A stretch of 64,000 nucleotides of DNA, taken from contig NZ_CP033433.1 in NCBI RefSeq assembly GCF_003713065.1, forward strand, positions 3,721,001 through 3,785,000, written 5' to 3'. The position numbers were made by a program, and so were the translations under genes. Position 1 is the first letter of the stretch. Each line of letters begins with the position of its first letter. This stretch comes from Cohnella candidum (GTDB lineage: Bacteria > Bacillota > Bacilli > Paenibacillales > Paenibacillaceae). The notes beneath the pieces are model-generated. The model was not told the origin of the DNA, made no database searches, and was given only the letters and a program-made list of their open reading frames with translations. This document shows, in pieces, positions 17,648 to 26,893 of the stretch.

Positions 17648-18436
17648 TCAGTCTCTGACGATCCGGGTTCCCAAACCGCCTTCCCGCACGGCTCGGCTGA
17701 GCACGCGCTCCGCCGCCCCGTCCACGATCAGTACTTCCCGTACGTTGCCGTGCAAACAGCTCATCGCCGCCCGCACTTTCGGGATCATCCCGCCGTAAAT
17801 TTCCCCGCTCGCGATCATCTCTTCGATATCGGCAAAGGTGACTTGCGGCAAAACGGTTTTCTCGCCGTTCACCGTTCGCATGATTCCGGGAACGTCCGTC
17901 ACGACGATCATCGTATCGACGCCCAGATGCGAAGCCACCGCGCCGGCCGCGGTGTCGGCGTTGATGTTATAGCGTTGCCCTGCCGCGTCGATGCCGATCG
18001 GCGCGATGACCGGCAAATATCCGAGCGCCATGACGCCTTGAATCAGTGAGGCGTTCACGCCGGTCACGTCGCCGACAAGCCCGACTTCCTCATGGTTGGC
18101 CACCGGCTGCGCCTCGATCAACCTGCCGTCGGTACCGGATAAACCGAGCGACTTCGCCCCGTTCTGCTGCAGCTTGCGGACGATCTCCTTGTTGATCCGT
18201 CCGGCCAGCACCATCTCCACGACGTCTAGCGTCGCTTCGTCCGTGACCCGAAGGCCGTTCACGAAGCGGCTTTCGATGCCCAGCTTGCCGAGCGTTTCGT
18301 TGATCGCCGGCCCGCCGCCGTGAACGATGACGGAACGAACGCCGCTCTCCTGCAAATCCCGCAAATCCTGAAAAAAAGCATCGGGAAGCGCCGCAAGCGT
18401 GCTCCCCCCGCATTTCATCACGAAAGTGTCCATCAT
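17648..18436 (-). CDS. argB: Acetylglutamate kinase
   Basis: A 262-residue amino-acid kinase that phosphorylates N-acetylglutamate, usually the arginine-inhibited step. The motifs MKCGGST, IVHGGGPAIN, FVNGLRVTDEATLDVV and NINADTAAGAVA are typical. The reading frame is open much further upstream through argJ. The ATG at 18434-18436 is chosen because AAGGGG just after the argJ stop lies 10 nt before it and the kinase fold then starts at once. The N-terminus lacks the extra helix found in many hexameric, arginine-sensitive enzymes, so feedback inhibition cannot be assumed. Confidence 0.95.
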   Translation of the reverse strand: MMDTFVMKCGGSTLAALPDAFFQDLRDLQESGVRSVIVHGGGPAINETLGKLGIESRFVNGLRVTDEATLDVVEMVLAGRINKEIVRKLQQNGAKSLGLSGTDGRLIEAQPVANHEEVGLVGDVTGVNASLIQGVMALGYLPVIAPIGIDAAGQRYNINADTAAGAVASHLGVDTMIVVTDVPGIMRTVNGEKTVLPQVTFADIEEMIASGEIYGGMIPKVRAAMSCLHGNVREVLIVDGAAERVLSRAVREGGLGTRIVRD

Positions 18437-18450
18437 TCCGTTCATACCCC

Positions 18451-19686
18451 TTACGTTCGATACGCAGCGTTGATCCGGACGTAATCGTACGTCAGATCGC
18501 AGCCCCATGCCGTCGCCTTGCCTTCTCCCATATGGAGCTCGACATGGATGCCGACCGTATCGCCTTTCAAGTATTCCAGCGCAGCGGCTTCGTCGAACGC
18601 CACCGGGCGGGATTGCTCGAGTACGAGAATGTCCCCCAGCCGGATGTCGATGGTCGCCACGTTCACAGGCTGACCCGCGCGCCCAACGGCGGCGATGATA
18701 CGTCCCCAGTTGGCGTCCGCGCCGAATACGGCGGATTTTACGAGGCTGGAGCCGATGATCGTCTTGGCGATGGCCGCGGCCGCTTCGTCGCTTGCCGCGC
18801 CGCTCACGACGGTCTCGATCAGCTTCGTCGCGCCTTCTCCGTCGCGGGCGATCGCTTTCGCCAGCTCGCCGCAAACGTGCCGAAGCCCGTCAGCGAACGC
18901 CGCGAAATCCGGATGGCTGCGCGTCAGCTCTTGATGACCAGCCAACCCGCTCGCCATGGCGACCAACATGTCGTTCGTGCTCGTATCGCCGTCGACGGTG
19001 ATCATGTTGAACGTCACGTTCGTCACTTCGCGCAGCAGCTCTTGCAGCAGCGAAGGCGAAATGACCGCGTCCGTCGTCACGAATCCGAGCATCGTTGCCA
19101 TGTTCGGATGAATCATGCCGGAGCCTTTGGCCGCGCCGGAGATCGTCACCTTCCGGCCGTCAACGTCCAGCGTCACGCAGGATGTCTTCTTGACCAGGTC
19201 GGTCGTCAGAATCGCCTGGCAGAAATCGTCCGACCCTTGCGCGTCATCTCGGAGCCGTCCCGGCAGCTTGTCGATGCCCGCCCGGACGCGGTCCATTTTC
19301 AGCAACTCACCGATGACGCCCGTCGAAGCAACCGCAACGTGATCCTTCCCGACGCCCAATACCTCCGCGATTCGCGATTGCATTTCGCGCGCATCCGCTT
19401 CCCCCTGCTCGCCCGTGCATGCGTTGGCGTTGCCGCTGTTCACGAGCATCGCGCGCAGCTTACCGCCTCCGGCAGCCAGACTGTTGCGGGTCACGCCGAG
19501 CGGGGCCGCTTGAAACAAGTTCGTCGTATATACCGCAGCCGCGGATGCGTCGACCTCGCACCAAATGACGCCTAAGTCGTGACGCTCCGATTTTTTCAAT
19601 CCGCAGTGAAGGCCCCCGGCCTTAAACCCTTTCGGCAGCGTGACGCCGCCGTCCGGAACAATTTCGTAAGCTGGTACTTTCCCCAT
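18451..19686 (-). CDS. argJ: Bifunctional glutamate N-acetyltransferase / amino-acid acetyltransferase
   Basis: A 411-residue Ntn-type enzyme that transfers acetyl from acetylornithine to glutamate and can also use acetyl-CoA. It autocleaves before the Thr of a conserved motif, seen as VASTGVIG near residue 120. The motif NSGNANACTG and the C-terminal ANWGRIIAAVGRAG are typical. ATG at 19684-19686, followed by argB in the same orientation. Confidence 0.96.
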   Translation of the reverse strand: MGKVPAYEIVPDGGVTLPKGFKAGGLHCGLKKSERHDLGVIWCEVDASAAAVYTTNLFQAAPLGVTRNSLAAGGGKLRAMLVNSGNANACTGEQGEADAREMQSRIAEVLGVGKDHVAVASTGVIGELLKMDRVRAGIDKLPGRLRDDAQGSDDFCQAILTTDLVKKTSCVTLDVDGRKVTISGAAKGSGMIHPNMATMLGFVTTDAVISPSLLQELLREVTNVTFNMITVDGDTSTNDMLVAMASGLAGHQELTRSHPDFAAFADGLRHVCGELAKAIARDGEGATKLIETVVSGAASDEAAAAIAKTIIGSSLVKSAVFGADANWGRIIAAVGRAGQPVNVATIDIRLGDILVLEQSRPVAFDEAAALEYLKGDTVGIHVELHMGEGKATAWGCDLTYDYVRINAAYRT

Positions 19687-19719
19687 ATCGGCTGTTCAAG
19701 TCCTCTCCAAGTGGGATGG

Positions 19720-20772
19720 TTACGGGTAGGCCGGCGTGAAACGCAGTCCCCACGTTTCGTCCCAACCCATCATCAGGTTCAAGTTCTGGATCGCTTGCCC
19801 GGCAGCGCCTTTAACGAGGTTATCGATGACGGAAAACACCGTCACCCGGCCGGTCCGGGAATCCACCGAAAATCCGATGTCGCAGTAGTTCGATCCCCAA
19901 ACTTCTTTCGTAGCCGGCCATTGACCCACCGGGCGAACCCTCACAAACGGACGGCCTTCGTAAAATTTCCGGTACAGCTCCACGAAATCGGCATCTGTAC
20001 GCTTCTCAGTAAGCTTGGCGTAAGACGAGCACATGATCCCTCTCGTCATCGGCACCAGGTGCGGAGTAAACGTGAGCGTAACCGGACGTCCCGCCGCGCG
20101 GGACAACGTTTGCTCGATCTCGGGCGTATGCTGGTGTTTATTCACTTTATAGGTTTTGAAATTTTCGTTGATTTCGGAAAAATGGTTGCCCAGGCTGAGC
20201 CCGCGGCCCGCGCCGGAAACGCCGGACTTCGCGTCGATGATGATGCTGTCCGGGTCGATCCAGCCCGCCTGAACGGCAGGATAGAGAGCCAGCGCCGCCG
20301 TCGTCGCGTAGCAGCCGGGATTCGAAATGAAGGATTTGTCCGCGACTTCCGAACCGAAAACCTCGCAAAGCCCGTAAATGGCATTGTCCACGTCGGCTTG
20401 AACCGCCGGCTCGTGTTTGTACCATTCGCGGTACGATTCCCCGTCCTTCAAGCGATAATCGCCGGAGAGGTCGATGACCTTGAGGCCGGCCGCCAAGAAC
20501 TGGGGAGCAAGCTTCATGCTGACGCCATGCGGCGTCGCCAGGAAAACGACATCGGCCTTGCTGCGAATCAGCTCAGGATCGACGCCGTCCAGCAGGTCGG
20601 TGCGGATTTCGGTCAAATGGGGAAAACCTTCCGCGATCGGCGTCCCCGCGGCGGAGGAAGAGATGACGGAGGTGACGGTGACTTGCGGATGGGAAGCCAA
20701 CAGGCGAATGAGTTCGACGCCGCCGTAGCCGGTGGAACCGACGATGGCCGCGCGCAGCGGTTGATGACTCAA
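19720..20772 (-). CDS. argC: N-acetyl-gamma-glutamyl-phosphate reductase
   Basis: A 350-residue NADPH-dependent reductase and first gene of the arginine operon. The Rossmann motif IVGSTGYGGVELIRLL starts near residue 10 and the catalytic Cys lies in SNPGCYATTAAL near 150. The start is TTG at 20770-20772, with GGAGGA 8 nt upstream; the nearby ATG is out of frame. The promoter lies about 130 nt upstream, leaving a leader that can form a small AGGATGG/CCATCCT hairpin. Confidence 0.96.
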   Translation of the reverse strand: MSHQPLRAAIVGSTGYGGVELIRLLASHPQVTVTSVISSSAAGTPIAEGFPHLTEIRTDLLDGVDPELIRSKADVVFLATPHGVSMKLAPQFLAAGLKVIDLSGDYRLKDGESYREWYKHEPAVQADVDNAIYGLCEVFGSEVADKSFISNPGCYATTAALALYPAVQAGWIDPDSIIIDAKSGVSGAGRGLSLGNHFSEINENFKTYKVNKHQHTPEIEQTLSRAAGRPVTLTFTPHLVPMTRGIMCSSYAKLTEKRTDADFVELYRKFYEGRPFVRVRPVGQWPATKEVWGSNYCDIGFSVDSRTGRVTVFSVIDNLVKGAAGQAIQNLNLMMGWDETWGLRFTPAYP

Positions 20773-20899
20773 GTTTCATTCCTCCATGCATAAAAGCGAT
20801 TCAAGTCAAGGATGGAAGCCCTGTAAAAACCATCCTCATTGTACCGAATAACGGTGCGGAAAGAAAGCGAAAATCGGGGACTCTCCACCCCGGATAAGA

Positions 20900-20939
20900 A
20901 TATGCATTATTATACGCCCTATGTATTATTTATTCAATG
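20900..20939 (-). promoter_or_regulatory. argC operon promoter with two ARG-box-like sites
   Basis: On the minus strand TTGAAT (20932-20937), a 17-bp spacer and TATAAT (20909-20914) form a near-consensus sigma-A promoter. Two AT-rich half-palindromic stretches resembling the 18-bp ARG box (TGAATwwwwATTCA type) overlap it, one over the -35 (about 20920-20937) and one over the -10 (about 20900-20917). This is the arrangement expected for repression by an ArgR/AhrC protein. The -35 lies inside the end of the upstream yitT-like gene. Confidence 0.7.
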
Positions 20940-21849
20940 GGTCATATTGAAATCCTTCCCCGAGCACTTCCGCCGTATTGCTGATGATGACGAACGCGTT
21001 CGGATCCGCAGCCCGAACGAGCGCTTTAAGCTTCGCCACTTCGTTCTGGCCGACCACGGCCAGCAGGACCGGACGCTCTTGCCCCGTATATCCGCCCTCC
21101 CCGTGCAGCCTTGTCAGGCCCCGATCCAAATCGTGCAGGATTGCCGCCGACACCTTGTCCGGCTCGTTGGAAATGATGAACGCCGCCTTGGAGGTTTGCA
21201 GCCCTGTCTGCACGACATCGATCGTTTTGCTCGTAACGAACAAGCCGATGAGAGCGTATAGCGCATTTTCGAACGAGATCAGAATTCCAGCGGACAAAAT
21301 GATGATGCCGTCGAAAATCGCCATCGCGAGTCCCAAGCGGATGCCCGTGAGACGATGCAGGATCTGCGTAGCAATATCCATGCCGCCGGTGGATGCCCGA
21401 CCTCGGAAGACGAGGCCGATGCCGAACCCTACGGCCAGACCTCCGTATACGGCATTCAGCAAAGGATCGTGCGTCGGCGCGTGAGAACCGAATTGGGAAG
21501 TCAGCAAAATGAACAGGGGCAGCACAAAGGAACCGACCGCCGTTTTCACTCCGAAGCCCTTTCCGAGTACGAGTACGCCCGCGATGAATAGCGGTATGTT
21601 CAGCGCCCATTGGGTGTAGGCCGGCGTAATGCCGAACAGGTTGTTGATGATGACCGAAATCCCAGAAACTCCGCCGGAAGCGATCTTGTTGGGGAGCAGG
21701 AACAGGTTGAACCCTACGGCGACAATGAAACAGCCAACCAGCAGAAAAAGGTACGAGCCGATTTCCTGCATCCTCGGGGAGACACGGACGGTTTTGCGCT
21801 GACTGCGCTTCGGTTTGCGGGATTTATCGTTCGGCAGGGTCGTTGCCAC
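20926..21849 (-). CDS. YitT-family membrane protein (DUF161 plus DUF2179)
   Basis: A 307-residue membrane protein. A Lys/Arg-rich N-terminus (about 1-25) is followed by five or six hydrophobic helices (about 28-210). The cytoplasmic DUF2179 domain (about 215-300) ends in a segment with ADPNAFVIISNTAEVLGEGF. The family is widespread in Firmicutes, and its transported substrate is not established. The start is GTG at 21847-21849 with GAGGAGTGG upstream; an upstream in-frame ATG at 21873 lacks such a site. It is transcribed alone, between the prfB terminator and the argC promoter. Confidence 0.85.
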   Translation of the reverse strand: MATTLPNDKSRKPKRSQRKTVRVSPRMQEIGSYLFLLVGCFIVAVGFNLFLLPNKIASGGVSGISVIINNLFGITPAYTQWALNIPLFIAGVLVLGKGFGVKTAVGSFVLPLFILLTSQFGSHAPTHDPLLNAVYGGLAVGFGIGLVFRGRASTGGMDIATQILHRLTGIRLGLAMAIFDGIIILSAGILISFENALYALIGLFVTSKTIDVVQTGLQTSKAAFIISNEPDKVSAAILHDLDRGLTRLHGEGGYTGQERPVLLAVVGQNEVAKLKALVRAADPNAFVIISNTAEVLGEGFQYDPLNK

Positions 21850-21875
21850 GACAGCCACTCCTCTATGTAACATGG

Positions 21876-21904
21876 AAAAAGTTCCTACACTTGCGTGTAG
21901 GAAC
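21876..21904 (-). terminator. Terminator of prfB
   Basis: A perfect 10-bp stem (GTTCCTACAC / GTGTAGGAAC) with a 4-nt loop is followed on the minus strand by TTTTT. Confidence 0.92.
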
Positions 21905-21925
21905 CGATGGATGGTCATATGAAGC

Positions 21926-23045
21926 TTATTGCACTTCCTGCTTGATTTGGCTGCGCAGGTATCCGTCGATGAAGGCGTCCAGGTCGCCGTCCATGACGGC
22001 TCCGACGTTGCCCGTCTCGACGGACGTCCGATGATCCTTCACCATGCTGTAAGGATGGAACACGTAGGAGCGGATCTGGCTGCCCCAAGCGATGTCCTTC
22101 TGCTCGCCGCGGATCGCGGCCAGTTCTTCCTGCTGTTTCTGGATCTCGAGCTCATAGAGCTTGGATTGGAGCATCTTCATCGCGCGCTCGCGGTTGGAAA
22201 TCTGCGAACGCTCGGTCTGGCAAGCGACGACGATCCCGGTCGGGATGTGCGTCAGCCGAACGGCCGAGTCCGTTTTGTTGATGTGCTGGCCGCCCGCGCC
22301 GCTCGAGCGGTACGTGTCGACCCGCAGATCTTCGGGACGGATTTCGATCTGCACGTCATCCGGGATTTCCGGTACGACGTCGCAGGATACGAACGACGTA
22401 TGGCGCCGGCCCGAAGCGTCGAACGGGGAAATCCGGACGAGCCGGTGCACGCCCTTCTCCGCTTTCAGATAGCCGTAGGCGTTGTAGCCTTTGACCATGA
22501 TCGTGACGCTCTTGATGCCGGCTTCGTCGCCGGGCAGATAGTCCAGCAGCTCGACTTTGAAGCCGCGTTTCTCCGCCCAGCGGGTGTACATGCGGTACAA
22601 CATGGAAGCCCAGTCCTGGGACTCGGTGCCGCCTGCGCCTGGGTGAAGCTCGAGGATAGCATTGGCTTTGTCGTACGGTTCGCTTAGAAGGAGCTGGAGT
22701 TCGAATGCGTCGACTTTGCCGGACAGCGCTTTGACGTTCTCCGTCCACTCCGCCGCCAGCTCGTCGTCGTCTTCCATTTCGAGAATTTCCTGCATGTCTT
22801 CGAGATCCGTGCGCTCGTTATCCAGCTTCTCGTACTGCTCGACGACCGACTTGATCGCGTTCATCTCGGAGATGATGCCTTGGGCTTTATCGTTATCGTC
22901 CCAAAAATCGGGTGCGCTCATTTTGACTTCGTAGTTCTCAATTTGCTCGCGCTTGAGATCTAAGTCAAAGAGACCCCCTAAGTTGCTGTAGTCGCTTCGC
23001 GCACTCGCGAAGGTCTTGCTTTACCGATACGTCCAGTTCGGACAT
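21926..23045 (-). CDS. prfB: Peptide chain release factor 2, with programmed +1 frameshift
   Basis: Release factor 2 recognises UGA and UAA. The gene is in two overlapping frames. ATG (23043-23045) opens 26 codons that end CTT TGA. A +1 shift at CUU UGA C joins them to the long frame, giving about 372 residues. The long part holds the GGQ motif in [14 protein letters not shown] and the SPF-type anticodon-like loop ([14 protein letters not shown]). The first frame starts [15 protein letters not shown], preceded by GAGGTGAT. An annotation starting at the internal Met (22921) would lose about 41 N-terminal residues. The gene lies downstream of secA, 27 bp away, as in Bacillus. Confidence 0.96.
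22965..22979 (-). promoter_or_regulatory. RF2 recoding site (SD-like stimulator plus CUU-UGA slip site)
   Basis: On the minus strand AGGGGG (22974-22979), three nucleotides and CTTTGA (22965-22970), followed by C, form the classical prfB frameshift signal. Slow termination at the in-frame UGA when RF2 is scarce allows slippage of the CUU-decoding tRNA, which autoregulates RF2. The arrangement is seen directly; the mechanism is established for the family. Confidence 0.95.
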
Positions 23046-23072
23046 GATGCGATCACCTCATATTAAAATCCA

Positions 23073-25586
23073 TTACTCCATGCTGCCGTGGCATTGCTTG
23101 AACTTCTTCCCGCTTCCGCACGGGCAAGGATCGTTGCGGCCGACGCGCTGCTCGTCGCGTTTCGTCGGTTTCTTCGGTCCTTCTTCCGCTTTCGCGTCCA
23201 CGGCTTGCCCTTCGGCGACGGCTTCGCGCTTCAGGTTGCTTTCGACATGCGCCTTCATGATGTAGAGCGTGATCTCTTCTTCGATGCGCTCGATCATGCC
23301 GAGGAACATGTTATGGCCTTCGAATTGATATTCGCGAAGCGGATCGTTGCCTCCGTACGCGCGGAGATGGATACCTTGACGAAGCTGGTCCATCGCGTCG
23401 ATATGGTCCATCCACTTGCTGTCGACGGCGCGGAGAACGACGACTTTCTCGAACTCGCGCATGATCTCCGGTCCCATGTTCGCTTCGCGCTCATCGTACA
23501 ACGCGACGATGCGTTCCATGAGCATTTCGATCATTTCTTCCTTTTCCTTGCCCCACAGATCTTCTTTGGTCAGCCGGTCATCCGGCAGGAAGTGCGTGTG
23601 GGAGTAGGTCAGCAAGCTGTCGATATCCCAGTTCTCCGGAATTTCCTCGTCCGGGCAATGGCTTTCGACGGCACGCGTGACGGTCGAGCGGATCATGCCG
23701 AGCACGATCTCCCGGATGTTTTCCGAGAACAGGATTTCGCGGCGGTCGCCGTAGATTTTCTCCCGCTGCAGGTTGATGACGTCATCGTACTGCAACACGA
23801 TGCGGCGAGCGTCGAAGTTGCTTCCTTCGACCCTCTTCTGCGCGGATTCAATGGCACGCGTGATCAGACGGCTTTCGATCGGGGAATCTTCGTCGAAGCC
23901 GAGGCGCTCCATCATGCCCATGATATTGTCGGCGCCGAAACGGCGCATCAATTCGTCCTGCATCGACAGGTAGAACTGCGAGGAACCCGGGTCGCCCTGG
24001 CGTCCCGCGCGGCCGCGGAGCTGGTTGTCGATCCGGCGGGATTCGTGCCGCTCCGTACCTATGATATGAAGGCCGCCGACTTCCGGAACGCCTTCACCCA
24101 GAAGAATGTCGGTACCGCGGCCCGCCATGTTCGTCGCGATCGTAACCGCGCCGTGCTGGCCCGCCTTGGAGATAATTTCGGCTTCCACGGCGTGGTACTT
24201 GGCGTTCAGCACCTGGTGGGCAACGCCTTTCTTCTTGAGCATTTCCGAAATGCGCTCGGAATTCTCGATGGATACCGTGCCGACCAGTACCGGCTGGCCG
24301 GTTTTGTGGCGTTCGACGATTTCCTCGACGACCGCCTTGTATTTGCCGTTCTCCGACTTATAGACGGTATCCGGCATGTCGTTACGGATCATCGGACGGT
24401 TCGTCGGTACCTGCACGACTTCGAGGCCGTAAATCCGCTTGAATTCCTCTTCCTCGGTCTTCGCCGTACCGGTCATGCCGGCCAGCTTGCGATACATCCG
24501 GAAGTAGTTCTGGAAAGTGATCGTCGCGAGCGTCATGCTCTCGTTCTGAACCTTCAGCCCTTCCTTCGCTTCGATCGCTTGGTGCAGACCGTCGCTGTAA
24601 CGGCGGCCGGACATCAGCCGTCCCGTGAACTCGTCGACGATGATGACTTCTTCTTCCTGCACCACGTAGTCGACGTCGCGCTTCATAATATAGCGAGCAC
24701 GAAGCGCTTGGTTGACGTGGTGGTTAAGAAGCACATGATCATGCGCGTACAGGTTGTCGATGCCGAAGGCTCGTTCCGTTTTCGAAACGCCTTGCTCCGT
24801 CAGCACGATGCTTTTCATTTTAATATCGATCGTATAGTCTTCCGTCTCGGTGAGACGGCTGACGAAACGGTCGGCCGCGTAGTAAAGCTCGGTCGACTTC
24901 TGAGCTTGGCCGCTGATGATGAGCGGGGTCCGCGCTTCATCGACGAGGATGGAATCGACTTCGTCGATGATCGCATAGGAAAGAGGCCGCTGGACCATGT
25001 GCTCTTTGTAAAGCACCATGTTGTCGCGCAGATAGTCGAAGCCGTATTCGTTGTTGGTTCCGTACGTAATGTCGCAGGCATAAGCCGCTTGCTTCTCTTC
25101 ATGCGACAATCCGTGCAGGTTGCACCCGACGGTCAGGCCGAGAAACGTATAGATCTGGCCCATTTCCTGGCTGTCGCGCTGGGCCAGGTAATCGTTGACC
25201 GTGACGACGTGAACGCCTTTGCCGGCGAGCGCGTTCAGGTAGACCGGGAGCGTGCCGACGAGCGTTTTGCCTTCGCCGGTTCTCATCTCCGCGATTTTGC
25301 CGGAGTGAAGCACCATGCCGCCGATCAGCTGCACGTCGTAATGGCGCTTATTCAAAACGCGCTTGGAAGCCTCGCGAACGACCGCGAACGCTTCGGGCAG
25401 CAGGTCGTCCAACTCTTCGCCTTGCTCCAGGCGGTTGCGGAACTCTTCCGTCTTGCCGCGCAGTTCCTCGTCGCTGAGCGCTTGAATAGTCGGTTCAAGG
25501 GCGTTGATCTCCTCGACCGTGCGGGAGAGCCGCTTCACTTCGCGTTCGTTGGCGTCTCCGAATATTTTTTTAACGAGTCCGAGCAT
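23073..25586 (-). CDS. secA: Protein translocase ATPase SecA
   Basis: An 837-residue Sec motor ATPase. The N-terminus [16 protein letters not shown], the Walker A region (MRTGEGKT, about residue 100), the DEAD-type segment [11 protein letters not shown] and [12 protein letters not shown] are all present. The C-terminus keeps the SecB/lipid-binding zinc finger [13 protein letters not shown]. SecA drives export of the many secreted proteins encoded in this window. ATG at 25584-25586 with GAGAGGAG upstream. It is followed 27 bp later by prfB. Confidence 0.98.
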   Translation of the reverse strand: MLGLVKKIFGDANEREVKRLSRTVEEINALEPTIQALSDEELRGKTEEFRNRLEQGEELDDLLPEAFAVVREASKRVLNKRHYDVQLIGGMVLHSGKIAEMRTGEGKTLVGTLPVYLNALAGKGVHVVTVNDYLAQRDSQEMGQIYTFLGLTVGCNLHGLSHEEKQAAYACDITYGTNNEYGFDYLRDNMVLYKEHMVQRPLSYAIIDEVDSILVDEARTPLIISGQAQKSTELYYAADRFVSRLTETEDYTIDIKMKSIVLTEQGVSKTERAFGIDNLYAHDHVLLNHHVNQALRARYIMKRDVDYVVQEEEVIIVDEFTGRLMSGRRYSDGLHQAIEAKEGLKVQNESMTLATITFQNYFRMYRKLAGMTGTAKTEEEEFKRIYGLEVVQVPTNRPMIRNDMPDTVYKSENGKYKAVVEEIVERHKTGQPVLVGTVSIENSERISEMLKKKGVAHQVLNAKYHAVEAEIISKAGQHGAVTIATNMAGRGTDILLGEGVPEVGGLHIIGTERHESRRIDNQLRGRAGRQGDPGSSQFYLSMQDELMRRFGADNIMGMMERLGFDEDSPIESRLITRAIESAQKRVEGSNFDARRIVLQYDDVINLQREKIYGDRREILFSENIREIVLGMIRSTVTRAVESHCPDEEIPENWDIDSLLTYSHTHFLPDDRLTKEDLWGKEKEEMIEMLMERIVALYDEREANMGPEIMREFEKVVVLRAVDSKWMDHIDAMDQLRQGIHLRAYGGNDPLREYQFEGHNMFLGMIERIEEEITLYIMKAHVESNLKREAVAEGQAVDAKAEEGPKKPTKRDEQRVGRNDPCPCGSGKKFKQCHGSME

Positions 25587-25699
25587 GGGGGAACTCCTCT
25601 CTCTTGCAGGTATGGCAGTATCTTTACATTTTATCAGGTTGTCAATGGGGGGGCAAGAAAAGGGTAATGGAAAAGGGCCCGTTTCCCGTTCTATACAAA

Positions 25700-25731
25700 T
25701 AAAAGCCCCGGCAAGATGCCGGGGCTTTTAT
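25700..25731. terminator. Terminator after hpf, usable in both directions
   Basis: A perfect stem (AAAAGCCCCGGC / GCCGGGGCTTTT) with a short loop is flanked by A/T runs on both sides. It lies just after the hpf stop on the minus strand. Confidence 0.92.
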
Positions 25732-25743
25732 TGGCTTTTATTG

Positions 25744-26313
25744 TTATTCCGCCGTTTCGATTAACCCGTATTTCCCGTCGCTGCGACGGTATACGACGTT
25801 CACTTCCTTCGTGTCGGAGTTGGCGAATACGTAGAAATTGTGACCGACCATGTTCATGTGGAGGATCGCTTCTTCGACGTCCATCGGCTTCATCGAGAAC
25901 CGTTTGGTCCTGACGAGCTCCAGCTCGTCTTCGTCTTCGTGGATCAGGGTAGACACGCCGCTGGTGCCTGTACCCGCTTCCTCCTTGAAAAGTCTGGCCG
26001 TGTCCGACCGGCGGAACTTGCGGTTCAGTTTGGTTTTGTGCTTGCGAATTTGGCGTTCGAGTTTGTCCACTACGAAGTCGACGGAAGCGTACATATCGTC
26101 CCGCTTCTCTTCGGCCCGCAGCATAACGCCCGGCAAAGGGATGGTGACCTCGATGGCATGCTGGCCTTTGGTCACGGCCATTGTCACTTGCACATCGGAT
26201 TGAGGAGCTGCTTCAAAATACCGTTCCAGCCGACCGAGTTTCTTCGCGACATAATCTCGAAGAGCTTCCGTCACTTCCATACGCTGACCACGAATGTTGT
26301 ATTTCATAGGCAA
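25744..26313 (-). CDS. hpf: Long-form ribosome hibernation promoting factor
   Basis: A 189-residue protein of the long HPF type, which dimerises 70S ribosomes to 100S in stationary phase. The N-terminal domain (about 1-100, MKYNIRGQRMEVTEALRDYV) binds the decoding region. The linker is charged, and the C-terminal dimerisation domain (about 130-186) carries VVRTKRF-like and MNMVGHNFYVFAN segments. ATG at 26311-26313. It lies upstream of secA as in Bacillus (yvyD), separated by a strong terminator. Confidence 0.95.
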   Translation of the reverse strand: MPMKYNIRGQRMEVTEALRDYVAKKLGRLERYFEAAPQSDVQVTMAVTKGQHAIEVTIPLPGVMLRAEEKRDDMYASVDFVVDKLERQIRKHKTKLNRKFRRSDTARLFKEEAGTGTSGVSTLIHEDEDELELVRTKRFSMKPMDVEEAILHMNMVGHNFYVFANSDTKEVNVVYRRSDGKYGLIETAE

Positions 26314-26331
26314 ACCTCCTTTGCTGATTCC

Positions 26332-26361
26332 ATCTTACCACAGTGGAAGAGGAGGTTTCAA
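26332..26361 (-). promoter_or_regulatory. Candidate hpf promoter
   Basis: On the minus strand TTGAAA (26356-26361), an 18-bp spacer and TAAGAT (26332-26337) resemble a sigma-A promoter placed about 20 nt before the hpf start. Sigma-B or sigma-H control, usual for hpf in B. subtilis, was not evident. Confidence 0.45.
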
Positions 26362-26402
26362 AACATTCCGATGATAATTTTGAATTTTCTCACAATTGTT
26401 TG

Positions 26403-26433
26403 AAAAAATAAAAAACCCCGGATTTCTCCGGGG
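26403..26433 (-). terminator. Terminator of the cold-shock gene
   Basis: The stem CCCCGG/CCGGGG with a 6-nt loop is followed on the minus strand by TTTTTTATTTTTT. Confidence 0.88.
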
Positions 26434-26504
26434 CCGGTCAGCCGGCAAGAGTATTGGTAATCGGCAGTTTGTATAAAACCGCGGCGCCTAAATGCGCCGG
26501 ATGA

Positions 26505-26702
26505 TTACGCTCTGGTTACGTTTGCGGCTTGAGGTCCGCGTGCGCCTTGCACGATGTCGAACTCTACCGTTTGGCCTTCGTCCAAGGATTTGTAGCCGTC
26601 CATTTGGATAGCGGAAAAGTGAACGAACACGTCGCCGCCTTGTTCCGTCTCGATAAAGCCGTATCCTTTTTCCGCGTTGAACCATTTCACTTTACCTTGC
26701 AT
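26505..26702 (-). CDS. Cold-shock protein (CspA/CspB family)
   Basis: A 65-residue single cold-shock domain. RNP1 is GYGFIE and RNP2 is VFVHFSA, the nucleic-acid-binding motifs of an RNA chaperone that melts structured mRNA. The length equals the family norm. ATG at 26700-26702. It is monocistronic, with a strong promoter about 65 nt upstream and a terminator downstream. Which csp paralogue it is cannot be decided from one copy. Confidence 0.96.
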   Translation of the reverse strand: MQGKVKWFNAEKGYGFIETEQGGDVFVHFSAIQMDGYKSLDEGQTVEFDIVQGARGPQAANVTRA

Positions 26703-26767
26703 CCGTTAAACATTCCCTTCATTGTTCAGATACTGTTGGGAGCGGCGTGCCGCCTGCCCACAAACCG

Positions 26768-26797
26768 ACTATATCATTGGGGAAAGATGGGTGTCAA
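26768..26797 (-). promoter_or_regulatory. Cold-shock gene promoter
   Basis: On the minus strand TTGACA (26792-26797), an 18-bp spacer and TATAGT (26768-26773). The predicted transcript has a leader of about 60 nt before the csp ATG, shorter than the long thermosensing leaders of enteric cspA. Confidence 0.75.
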
Positions 26798-26837
26798 CGA
26801 TTTTTTGAAAGCGGTGTCATTTTTGGTGAAGATGCAC

Positions 26838-26878
26838 AAAGGCTGTCCCTCGCATACCTCCTGCGTGAGGACAGCCTT
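26838..26878 (-). terminator. Hairpin downstream of the giant glycosyltransferase gene
   Basis: AAGGCTGTCC plus further pairs (GCGTGAGGACAGCCTT on the opposite arm) form a long stem ending 16 nt after the stop codon. The following tract on the minus strand is only TTTGTG, so termination may be weak. Confidence 0.6.
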
Positions 26879-26893
26879 ATGCTTCTTGAACCA

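Noticed and set aside
23088..25667. A very long open frame (859 codons) antisense to secA.
   Set aside because: It mirrors the codon structure of a GC-rich, highly conserved gene, has no ribosome-binding site and its product has a biased composition (His, Asp, Arg, Phe). secA is certain.
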